From: Competibacter_A sp002352125
GTDB taxonomy: Bacteria > Pseudomonadota > Gammaproteobacteria > Competibacterales > Competibacteraceae
Reading direction: 5' to 3'
Assembly (NCBI GenBank): GCA_035441325.1
Contig: DAOROA010000005.1
Span: 1-64,000 of the forward strand
Length of the DNA stretch: 64,000 bases
Part shown: one piece after another, positions 27,172-34,765 of the stretch
Numbering within the stretch: position 1 is the stretch's first letter
Layout of the letters: each line of letters starts with the position of its first letter
The notes under the pieces: generated by a model
The model's input: the letters and a program-made list of their open reading frames with translations, nothing else
Told to the model about the DNA's origin: nothing
Database searches by the model: none
Program-made: the position numbers and the translations under genes

Positions 27172-28068
27172 GTGACGACGTTGAGCGAAGGAATTGTCTA
27201 CTTGTTGCAGCAAATGCTGAATGCTCTGCAACTGGGTAGTATCTATGCGCTCATCGCCTTGGGCTATACCATGGTCTACGGGATTCTGACCATGATCAAT
27301 TTTGCCCACGGCGACGTGTTCATGGTGGGGGCCTTTTTCTGTTTTCTGGCCGCCGTATATCTGGGCTTGCCGTTCGTGCCGGCCTTGCTGTTGACCATGC
27401 TCGGTACAGCGCTGCTGGGTGTTGCCATTGAACGGTTGGCTTACAAGCCCTTGCGCCACGCCCCGAGAGTCTCGGCGATCATTACTGCCTTGGGAGTAGG
27501 TATTTTCCTGGAGAATTTCACGCTGGCGCTGGCACCCTATCCCAAGCACATTCCCATGCTGCTGGAAAATGTCACCTGGAACCTGGGTGGCATCTCTCTA
27601 TCCTCATTGCAGGTGATCATCATCTTCCTATCGTTGGGATTGATGTTCCTGCTGGATTTTATGGTTCACCGCACGCCGGTCGGCATGGCGATGCGGGCTA
27701 TTTCCTGGGATAAGACCTTTGTGCCGCTGATGGGGGTACCGGTGGATCTGGTGATTTCCATCACTTTCGCCATCGGTGCCGGGTTGGCGGGAGCGGCTGG
27801 CACCATGTACGGCCTCGCCTATCCGGTCATCGATCCCTACATGGGCATCATGGTGGGGTGGAAGGCGTTCATTTCCGCCGTGGTGGGCGGGATCGGCAAC
27901 ATCCGCGGTGCGATGATCGGGGCCTTTATCCTGGGGGGAGTCGAGATCATGGTGGCGGCGTTCCTGCCATCGACTTATCGCGATTTCGTGGCCTTTACCT
28001 TGTTGCTCGCGCTCTTGATCGTCAGACCCTACGGCATCCTGGGCTCGCCGCGAGTTCAAAAAGTATGA
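27172..28068 (+). CDS. livH: Branched-chain amino acid ABC permease LivH
   Basis: A 298-residue integral membrane protein with about eight hydrophobic segments. It includes the family sequence LQLGSIYALIALGYTMVYGI at the start and NFAHGDVFMVGAF soon after. LivH pairs with LivM to form the channel through the inner membrane. The start is GTG at 27172, with a weak AGGGTAG just upstream; a TTG at 27181 is possible. The stop overlaps the livM ATG. Confidence 0.93.
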   Translation: MTTLSEGIVYLLQQMLNALQLGSIYALIALGYTMVYGILTMINFAHGDVFMVGAFFCFLAAVYLGLPFVPALLLTMLGTALLGVAIERLAYKPLRHAPRVSAIITALGVGIFLENFTLALAPYPKHIPMLLENVTWNLGGISLSSLQVIIIFLSLGLMFLLDFMVHRTPVGMAMRAISWDKTFVPLMGVPVDLVISITFAIGAGLAGAAGTMYGLAYPVIDPYMGIMVGWKAFISAVVGGIGNIRGAMIGAFILGGVEIMVAAFLPSTYRDFVAFTLLLALLIVRPYGILGSPRVQKV

Positions 28069-29168
28069 ACGGTGCGCTCGTCGAAAGCCGGGAGTGGCTG
28101 GTGGCCCAACGCTGGTTACTGCCGGTGCTGATCCTGATCGGGTTTGGCTTGGCCTTTGCCATTCCCGAATACGGCTGGTTCAACAAGTACGTCCAGTTGG
28201 TGATGATGTACGTGGGCATCAACGTCATTCTGGCGGTGAGCCTGAATCTGGTGAATGGCTATATGGGCGAATTTTCGCTGGCCCATGCCGGTTTCATGGC
28301 GGTCGGTGCCTATACTTCTGCCCTGCTGACCATGAAGGTGTTGCCGGTCTTGGATTATCCGGCACTATTTCCGATAGCGATTCTGGCCGGTGGCGCGATG
28401 GCGGCATTGTTCGGCCTGATCGTGGCCGTGCCGTCCTTCAAGACCCGTGGCGATTACTTGGCGTTGATTACGCTAGCCTTTCTGATGATCGTCAAATCGC
28501 TCATCGAAAACATCGATTATATCGGTGGACCGCGTGGGATACCGGGTATCCGCAAGCTGACCACCTTGCCTTGGGTTTTTTTCTGGGTGGTGGTGACGAT
28601 CTGGGTCATCCGCAACTTCGTGTATTCGAAATACGGTCGAGGCGTCTTGTCCGTGCGCGAGGACGAAATCGCCAGCGATCTGATGAGCGTCAACACCCGC
28701 CGGGTAAAATTTCTGGCGTTTGCCGTTTCCTCGTTCTTTGCGGGTATCGCTGGGGGGTTGTTCGCGCATCTGCTGCAGTTCATCAGCCCCCGCGTGTTCG
28801 ACATCATCAAGACCACCGACATCCTGATCATGGTTTACCTTGGCGGCATCGCTTCGATCGGCGGTTCGATTTTGGGAGCGACCGTCTACACCGTGTTGCT
28901 GGAACTACTGCGGCCGTCCACGGTGGCGGCGATGTTGTCTTGGTTGCCGGATGTGGTGTTCGAGCCGCTTAACGAGCATTTCATCCAGCATCTCGGGATT
29001 TGGCGGATGGTGATCATGCCCTTGGCCCTGGTTCTGGTCATGATTTTTTGGCCGCGCGGCATGATGGGGCTGCGGGAGTTCCGCTGGTTTATCCCCAAGC
29101 GGGATTTGGAGGCGCACCACCGCGGCGCCGAGCACGAGGGCAGACATGACGTTCCTCACGGCCAATAA
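28065..29168 (+). CDS. livM: Branched-chain amino acid ABC permease LivM
   Basis: 367 residues from the ATG at 28065, which overlaps the livH stop (ATGA). The open frame extends farther upstream, but that part is livH sequence in another frame. Multiple membrane helices, with the family signature LNLVNGYMGEFSLAHAGFMA near residue 60 and the cytoplasmic coupling loop around SVREDEIASDLMSVNT. It is the second pore subunit of the transporter. The 3' end overlaps livG by 23 bases. Confidence 0.94.
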   Translation: MNGALVESREWLVAQRWLLPVLILIGFGLAFAIPEYGWFNKYVQLVMMYVGINVILAVSLNLVNGYMGEFSLAHAGFMAVGAYTSALLTMKVLPVLDYPALFPIAILAGGAMAALFGLIVAVPSFKTRGDYLALITLAFLMIVKSLIENIDYIGGPRGIPGIRKLTTLPWVFFWVVVTIWVIRNFVYSKYGRGVLSVREDEIASDLMSVNTRRVKFLAFAVSSFFAGIAGGLFAHLLQFISPRVFDIIKTTDILIMVYLGGIASIGGSILGATVYTVLLELLRPSTVAAMLSWLPDVVFEPLNEHFIQHLGIWRMVIMPLALVLVMIFWPRGMMGLREFRWFIPKRDLEAHHRGAEHEGRHDVPHGQ

Positions 29169-29916
29169 GGTCAAACACTATTTCGGCGGTCTGTGCGCGG
29201 TCTCCGACTTCAATCTGGATCTCCGGTCTGGCGAACTGATGGGCGTCATCGGTCCCAACGGCGCGGGCAAAACCACGATTTTTAACCTGATCACCGGGGT
29301 CTACCAGGCATCGGAAGGCAGCATCCAGTTCAAGGGCACGGAGTTGGTCGGCAAGACTCCGCACCAGATCACCGCGTTACGCATCGGTCGCACCTTTCAA
29401 AATATCCGGCTATTTCGGGATTTATCGGTGCTGGACAACGTGCGGATCGCCCACTACGCCCAGGCGGATTACAGTCCGTTGGAAGCGTTGCTGCAAATTG
29501 GCCGCTACCGGCGAGAGGAGCAGCGCATCATCGAGAATTCCCGGCGGCTGCTGGCGATTTTCCATTTAGAGGCGTTGGCCGGAGAAACCGCCAAGAACCT
29601 GCCTTACGGCTTGCAGCGGCGCTTGGAGATCGCGCGGGCGCTTGCCATTGGCCCCGAATTGTTGTTGCTGGACGAGCCGGCGGCGGGCATGAACCCCAAC
29701 GAAATCGACTTGCTGATGGAATTTATCTTGTGGATTCGCAAGGAATTTAACCTGACGATCCTGCTGATCGAACATCAGATGAAGCTGGTGATGGGCATCT
29801 GCGAGCGGATCAAGGTGCTGGATTTTGGCGAAACCATCGCGGATGGGACGCCGGAGCAAATCCAGAATCACCCCAAGGTACTGGAGGCGTATCTGGGGGA
29901 GGGGCCGGTGGGATGA
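29146..29916 (+). CDS. livG: Branched-chain amino acid ABC ATP-binding protein LivG
   Basis: A 256-residue ABC ATPase. It has Walker A GPNGAGKTT, a Q-loop within RTFQNIRLF, an atypical signature region NLPYGLQRRLEIARAL, Walker B LLLLDEPAAGM and the switch His in LIEHQM, ending with a LivG-type C-terminal tail (EAYLGEG). It energises uptake together with LivF. It overlaps livM (23 bases) and livF (4 bases). Confidence 0.95.
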   Translation: MTFLTANKVKHYFGGLCAVSDFNLDLRSGELMGVIGPNGAGKTTIFNLITGVYQASEGSIQFKGTELVGKTPHQITALRIGRTFQNIRLFRDLSVLDNVRIAHYAQADYSPLEALLQIGRYRREEQRIIENSRRLLAIFHLEALAGETAKNLPYGLQRRLEIARALAIGPELLLLDEPAAGMNPNEIDLLMEFILWIRKEFNLTILLIEHQMKLVMGICERIKVLDFGETIADGTPEQIQNHPKVLEAYLGEGPVG

Positions 29917-30647
29917 ACGGCGAAACGAACGGTCTGGACAACATTTTTCTGGAAGTCCGCGATCTGATCGTGACCTACGATGGCATTCAGGCGCTGCAAG
30001 GTGTGTCATTTTCGGTCTTGAAAGGCGAGATCGTCACCCTGATCGGCGCCAACGGGGCGGGCAAAACCTCCATCCTGCGGGCGGTTTCCGGCTTGGTGAA
30101 TTACAGCGGTTCCATCGTTTTCGAGGGACGGGATCTGAGGCGCGTTCCCGCGCACCGGATCGTCGGGTTGGGCATCGCCCAGGTTCCGGAAGGCAGAGGG
30201 ATCTTCGGCAATTTGACGGTATTGGAAAACCTGCGGCTGGCGACCTGGCAGCGGACGGACAAAGGGGAAATCGAGGCCGACTACGATCGGGTGTTTCAAA
30301 TCTTTCCCCGCCTCAAGGAGCGGCAACATCAGGCCAGCGGCACCTTGTCGGGTGGAGAGCAGCAGATGTTGGCGGTGGGTCGGGCTCTGATGAGCCGGGG
30401 GCGGCTGATGTTGCTGGACGAGCCGTCCATGGGGTTGTCGCCGCGTCTGGTGCAAGACATCTTTCGGGTGATCGAGGAGATCAATAAGACGGGAGTGACC
30501 ATTTTGCTGGTGGAGCAGAATGCCAACATGGCGTTGCGGATCGCATCCCGCGCTTACGTCCTGGAGACGGGCGCCGTCATGTTGTCCGGTACCGGCCGGG
30601 AATTGCTGCACGATCCCAGAGTGAAGGAAGCGTATTTGGGAGCGTAG
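29913..30647 (+). CDS. livF: Branched-chain amino acid ABC ATP-binding protein LivF
   Basis: A 244-residue ABC ATPase with Walker A GANGAGKTS, LivF-type PEGRGIFGNLTVLENLRL, signature LSGGEQQMLAVGRAL, Walker B LMLLDEPSMGL and switch region LLVEQNA. It ends with VKEAYLGA, the usual LivF C-terminus. Last gene of the liv operon; the operon is complete and apparently intact. Confidence 0.96.
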   Translation: MNGETNGLDNIFLEVRDLIVTYDGIQALQGVSFSVLKGEIVTLIGANGAGKTSILRAVSGLVNYSGSIVFEGRDLRRVPAHRIVGLGIAQVPEGRGIFGNLTVLENLRLATWQRTDKGEIEADYDRVFQIFPRLKERQHQASGTLSGGEQQMLAVGRALMSRGRLMLLDEPSMGLSPRLVQDIFRVIEEINKTGVTILLVEQNANMALRIASRAYVLETGAVMLSGTGRELLHDPRVKEAYLGA

Positions 30648-31013
30648 CCGTCACGCTAATGCGGCTTCTCGGTGGCTTCGAGGCCGTATACGCCAACTTT
30701 TAGCGGTGTTGTTATTCGTTATTTGCTGAGGTGTGGTAGGAATCCCTGACCTTTAGGCTGGGGAGGATATCAATGCTAACCGAGGCGCTCGTGCTTGAGC
30801 GCCATGTCGAGTAGGCTGGCTTTCGCGCTCTAATCTCCGGGGAGAAGCGCGATGAAGCAAGCGCGCTATCCCGCCGGGCGATCGAGGTCGGCCGCCCTCG
30901 ACATCCCGATTCTTGGGCCAACGAACCCACCCGGATCCTCGAACGAAAATTCGCTTTACCCGAGCCGGGTTTCAGACTATTTTCCGCGCCACTTCGCCAG
31001 CCGCGCACATTCC
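30648..31013. other. Intergenic region between livF and corA
   Basis: 366 bases with no convincing gene. It contains the IS200/IS605-like right end at 30736-30773 and, 10 bases on, a perfect hairpin GGCGCTC (30784-30790)/GAGCGCC (30797-30803). An in-frame extension of corA reaches back to 30852 but does not read like CorA. I see no known magnesium riboswitch. Confidence 0.4.
30736..30773 (+). mobile_element. Solitary IS200/IS605-family right-end-like sequence
   Basis: The sequence begins GTAGGAATCCCTGACC, loops at TTTA, and returns GGCTGGGGAGGAT before ending ATCAA. This is the layout I know from the right ends of IS200/IS605 (IS1341-type) elements, directly after tnpB, where it also forms the 3' part of the TnpB guide (omega) RNA. 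No tnpA or tnpB coding sequence can be found upstream, so it is a remnant or a non-autonomous derivative. Confidence 0.5.
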
Positions 31014-31976
31014 ATGATCAACGCCTTCGAACTCAAAAACGGTCGTCTCCACCAAGTTCAAATCGAAATCAAGGCCGACCTGGAGCATACCAAACCGATC
31101 TGGATCGACTTCGATGCCCCGACCGACGACGAGCGGTTGTTGGCCAAAGAACTGTTTAATCTGACCCTGCCGGACGAGGACGATTTCGGCGACATCGAAG
31201 CCAGCGCCCGCTGCTTCGAGGACGCGACTGGCTCTTTGCAAATTCGCTCCGATTTCCTGCTCGACAAAGCCGACGAATCCCGCAACGTACCGGTCGCTTT
31301 CGTGCTCAGATCGGACATTTTATTCAGTCTGCACGAGGAAGATTTGCCGGTTTTTCGCTTGCTGCGCCTTCGTGCCCGGCACCTGCCCGGCTATCTCGAA
31401 GACTGCCGGGATGTGCTGCTCGATCTGTACGCTACTGACGCCGAATATTCCGCCGATGCATTGGAAGGTATCTACGCCAACCTGGAGGAAATTGGCAACC
31501 GGGTATTGATCGCCCATCTGACCGACCAGGATGCCGCCGAAGTGCTGGCTGGCATCGCTCGCGAGGAGGACTTGAACGGACGAATCCGTCGCAATCTGAT
31601 GGATACCCGCCGCGCTATCTCCTTCTTGATGCGGCGACGGCTACTTTCCAACGATCAGATCGAGGAATCCCGCCAGATCCTGCGCGATATCGAATCGCTG
31701 GACGGACACACTTCGTTTCTGTTCGAAAAAATCAATTTCTTGATGGACGCGACGGTCGGTTTCATCAACATCAACCAGAACAAGATCATCAAGATTTTCT
31801 CGGTAGCGTCGGTCGCCCTGCTGCCACCGACTCTGATCGCCAGCATCTACGGCATGAATTTCGAATTCATGCCCGAACTCAAGTGGCTGTTTGGCTATCC
31901 TTTTGCCCTCGGTTTGATGGCCGTATCGGTGGTCGCGCCCTTCTGGTTTTTCCGCAAAAAGGGGTGGCTGAAATGA
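31014..31976 (+). CDS. corA: CorA-like divalent cation transporter
   Basis: 320 residues from the ATG at 31014; this start gives an N-terminus MINAFELKNGRL like known CorA proteins and the usual length of about 316. A cytoplasmic domain is followed by two C-terminal membrane helices, and the GMN motif (YGMNFEFMPEL) at the pore entrance is intact. CorA forms a pentamer importing Mg2+ (also Co2+, Ni2+). The final RKKGWLK is family-typical. The ribosome site is not obvious. Confidence 0.92.
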   Translation: MINAFELKNGRLHQVQIEIKADLEHTKPIWIDFDAPTDDERLLAKELFNLTLPDEDDFGDIEASARCFEDATGSLQIRSDFLLDKADESRNVPVAFVLRSDILFSLHEEDLPVFRLLRLRARHLPGYLEDCRDVLLDLYATDAEYSADALEGIYANLEEIGNRVLIAHLTDQDAAEVLAGIAREEDLNGRIRRNLMDTRRAISFLMRRRLLSNDQIEESRQILRDIESLDGHTSFLFEKINFLMDATVGFININQNKIIKIFSVASVALLPPTLIASIYGMNFEFMPELKWLFGYPFALGLMAVSVVAPFWFFRKKGWLK

Positions 31977-32075
31977 GTGGGGGCGGTATTCCATCGCGTA
32001 TACGCTATGCTACGGGGTAGCGACGTGACTTCGGATCCAACGTTCTTTCACCTCCCAAACCGTCAGGAGATCGCC

Positions 32076-32588
32076 GTGCCCGCTCAAGAACTCGCGCATC
32101 AACACCTCTACGAATTGGCCGCACAGGTCGGCGCAGCTCTGCGTACCCGCAATCGTACCTTGGCCATCGCCGAATCTTGTACCGGCGGCTGGATCGCCAA
32201 AATCGCCACCGATGTACCCGGGAGTTCTGGTTGGTTCGATCGCGGCTTCGTCACCTATAGCAATGCCGCTAAAGCCGATCTGTTGGGAGTGCAGGAATCG
32301 ACCATCGCCGCTCATGGCGCGGTCAGCGCCGAAGTGGTCGCCGAAATGGCAGCGGGCGCCCTGCAACGCAGTCCCGCCAGCATGGTTATCGCCGTCAGCG
32401 GTATCGCCGGTCCCGACGGCGGTACGCCGGACAAGCCGGTGGGTACCGTCTATTTGGCTTGGGCGCTGCGCGATGGCCCGCTTCACACCGAGCGCCAGCA
32501 TTTCTCCGGCAATCGCGACGCCGTGCGGTTGCAAGCGGTCGCCGCCGCTTTGCAAGGATTGCTGGATGTGTTCGCCCGCAACCACTGA
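32076..32588 (+). CDS. pncC: Nicotinamide-nucleotide amidase PncC (CinA C-terminal domain)
   Basis: 170 residues from the GTG at 32076, which has CAGGAG at 32064-32069. It is a stand-alone CinA C-terminal domain, with LAIAESCTGGWIA (Ser34 region, active site), GVQESTIAAHGAVS and GIAGPDGGTPDKPVGTVYLA. It deamidates nicotinamide mononucleotide to recycle NAD. As in E. coli it lies upstream of recA, but here thpR is inserted between. Its end overlaps thpR by 23 bases. Confidence 0.93.
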   Translation: MPAQELAHQHLYELAAQVGAALRTRNRTLAIAESCTGGWIAKIATDVPGSSGWFDRGFVTYSNAAKADLLGVQESTIAAHGAVSAEVVAEMAAGALQRSPASMVIAVSGIAGPDGGTPDKPVGTVYLAWALRDGPLHTERQHFSGNRDAVRLQAVAAALQGLLDVFARNH

Positions 32589-33132
32589 ACCCACTGAACC
32601 GCGGCGGCTGTTTCTGGCGCTTTGGCCGAAAGAGGTCGAGCGCCGGCAAATGGCCGGATTAGCCGCCAACGTCGTCGGTCGGCGACGGATGCGCGATGCG
32701 AACTTGCATTTGACTCTGGTTTTTTTGGGCGCTACCGACGCCGTTCGTTTGTGCGCTTACGAAGCGGCGTTGGCGGACTTGACGGTGCCTGTCCTGGAGC
32801 TGATCCTGGATCGCTACGGCTATTGGCCGGCGCCGCGCATCCTGTGGCTGGGTTCCAGCCAAACCCCGCCAGAGCTGTACGAACTGGTGGCCGATTTGAC
32901 CCGGCGGCTGCGCGGCTGCGGTTTCGTTCCTGAACGGCGGGCTTTCCAGGCCCACATCACGCTGGCCCGCAAGTTCCCCGGCCCCGCACCGGCACGACCG
33001 CCCGCCGCGCCGATCCGCTGGCAAATTGGTGAGGTGACTCTGGTCGAATCGCTGCCGGGGAAACAGGGTTCGGAATATCGAGTGCTGCGGCGCTGGCCGG
33101 GGGCTAGGTTGGACGAAGGTTCTGTGGAATAA
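32566..33132 (+). CDS. thpR: RNA 2',3'-cyclic phosphodiesterase ThpR (LigT)
   Basis: 188 residues from the ATG at 32566, chosen because RRLFLALWP near the N-terminus matches the family start. It has the two HxT(x) motifs of 2H phosphoesterases: HLTL (His48) and HITL (His130). It opens 2',3'-cyclic phosphates and was first described as a 2'-5' RNA ligase. It overlaps pncC and precedes recA by 69 bases. Confidence 0.92.
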   Translation: MCSPATTEPTEPRRLFLALWPKEVERRQMAGLAANVVGRRRMRDANLHLTLVFLGATDAVRLCAYEAALADLTVPVLELILDRYGYWPAPRILWLGSSQTPPELYELVADLTRRLRGCGFVPERRAFQAHITLARKFPGPAPARPPAAPIRWQIGEVTLVESLPGKQGSEYRVLRRWPGARLDEGSVE

Positions 33133-33143
33133 TCGCCAAAAAC

Positions 33144-33170
33144 AACTGGTTCCAGTTCGGTCGACCAGTT
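33144..33170. promoter_or_regulatory. AACTGG/CCAGTT repeats upstream of recA
   Basis: AACTGG (33144-33149), CCAGTT (33152-33157) and CCAGTT again (33165-33170) form overlapping inverted and direct repeats, 31-58 bases before the recA ATG. There is no canonical CTGT-N8-ACAG LexA box in this gap. This may be a non-standard operator, or chance. Confidence 0.3.
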
Positions 33171-33201
33171 TTTCACATCCGCTAGAGGAGGAACGCACGG
33201 G

Positions 33202-34281
33202 ATGGACGACAACAGGAAAAAGGCGCTGGCCGGCGCGCTGACCCAGATCGAGCGCCAGTTTGGCAAGGGCGCGGTCATGCGGCTGGGCGATACCAGTGTG
33301 GCACGCGACGTGATGACCGTTTCGACCGGCTCGCTGGGTTTGGATATCGCGTTGGGCATCGGCGGCCTGCCGCGTGGGCGCGTGACCGAAATCTACGGTC
33401 CCGAATCGTCTGGCAAGACCACGTTGGCCCTGCAAGTCATCGCCCAAACCCAGAAGCAGGGCGGCTGCGCCGCATTCATCGACGCTGAGCACGCGCTCGA
33501 CCCGATCTACGCCGCGAAACTAGGCGTCAGCGTAGACGATCTGCTGGTATCGCAACCCGATACCGGCGAACAGGCGCTGGAAATCGCCGACATGCTGGTG
33601 CGGTCGGGAGCGGTCGATACGGTGGTAGTGGATTCGGTGGCCGCATTGACTCCCAAAGCCGAAATCGAGGGCGACATGGGCGATTCCCACGTCGGCCTGC
33701 AAGCCCGGTTGATGAGCCAAGCCCTGCGCAAGCTTACCGCTAACATCAAGCGTTCCAATACCTTAGTTATTTTCATCAATCAAATCAGGATGAAAATTGG
33801 CGTGATGTTCGGCTCGCCGGAAACGACTACCGGCGGCAACGCCCTCAAATTCTACGCTTCAGTCCGGCTGGACATCCGTCGCACCGGTTCCATTAAGAAA
33901 GGCGACGAGGTTATCGGCAACGAGACCCGGGTCAAGGTGGTCAAGAACAAACTGGCGCCGCCCTTCAAGCAGGCCGAGTTCGAAATCCTCTATGGTGAGG
34001 GTGCATCCCGACTGGGCGAAATCGTCGATCTGGGCGTCAAAATCGGGCTGATCGACAAATCCGGCGCCTGGTACAGTTGCGGGGGCACCCGTATCGGCCA
34101 GGGTAAGGACAACGCCCGGGCCTACCTCAAGGAAAACCCCGATTTGGCCCGCGACCTGGAAGAAAAAATCCGCGCCCACTTCCTGACTCGTCCCGACGCG
34201 GTACCGGGCGCCGATCTCGCTGGCGCCAGCGAAGGTGAAGTCGGCGGTTCCACCGATGAGCTGGATGCGGATCTCCTCTGA
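33202..34281 (+). CDS. recA: Recombinase RecA
   Basis: A 359-residue RecA. Walker A GPESSGKTT, the FIDAEHALDP segment, the L1/L2 loop regions (GDSHVGLQARLMSQALRKL and FGSPETTTGGNALKFYAS) and the C-terminal acidic tail ending DELDADLL are all present. A strong GAGGAGG at 33185-33191 drives translation. RecA performs strand exchange and triggers LexA self-cleavage. It is followed by an overlapping recX, as usual. Confidence 0.98.
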   Translation: MDDNRKKALAGALTQIERQFGKGAVMRLGDTSVARDVMTVSTGSLGLDIALGIGGLPRGRVTEIYGPESSGKTTLALQVIAQTQKQGGCAAFIDAEHALDPIYAAKLGVSVDDLLVSQPDTGEQALEIADMLVRSGAVDTVVVDSVAALTPKAEIEGDMGDSHVGLQARLMSQALRKLTANIKRSNTLVIFINQIRMKIGVMFGSPETTTGGNALKFYASVRLDIRRTGSIKKGDEVIGNETRVKVVKNKLAPPFKQAEFEILYGEGASRLGEIVDLGVKIGLIDKSGAWYSCGGTRIGQGKDNARAYLKENPDLARDLEEKIRAHFLTRPDAVPGADLAGASEGEVGGSTDELDADLL

Positions 34282-34735
34282 GGACGGTAGTCTCGCCGCC
34301 CCGGCGGTCATCCGCGCCAAGGCGCTGGAGCTGCTGGCGCGACGCGAGCATTCCCGGCTGGAACTGCGCCAGAAATTGATCCTGCGTGGCTACCCGTCCG
34401 AATGCGTTGAGCCGGTCCTGGAGCAGTTGGTGGAAGAACGGTTGTTAGACGAGAATCGCTACGCCGAACTCTACGCCTGTGCCCGGGTCGACAAAGGTTA
34501 TGGACCGTTGCGAATCGCCAGCGAATTGCGCGAGCGCGGCGTGCCGGAAGACTCGGTTGCCGCCGCCTTGGCGGAACTGGCGGACGACTGGTTGCCCACG
34601 TTGCGGAAATTGCATCGCAAGCGGTTTAAATCCTGCCCGCCCGCCGATGCTACCGAACGAATGCAACAAACCCGGGTGTTGCGCCAGTACGGATTTACCC
34701 TGGATCAGATCAAGCGCTTATTTGAAGCTGTCTAA
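34265..34735 (+). CDS. recX: Regulatory protein RecX
   Basis: About 156 residues from the ATG at 34265 inside the recA end; ATG 34256 and GTG 34235 are alternatives. It has the three-helix repeats of RecX: RAKALELLARREHSRLEL, LVEERLLDENRYAE and GPLRIASELRERGV. RecX binds the RecA filament groove and limits its growth. The overlap with recA suggests coupled, low-level synthesis. Confidence 0.92.
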   Translation: MRISSEDGSLAAPAVIRAKALELLARREHSRLELRQKLILRGYPSECVEPVLEQLVEERLLDENRYAELYACARVDKGYGPLRIASELRERGVPEDSVAAALAELADDWLPTLRKLHRKRFKSCPPADATERMQQTRVLRQYGFTLDQIKRLFEAV

Positions 34736-34765
34736 ATCGCACCGAAACCGACCAAAAGCCCGACC

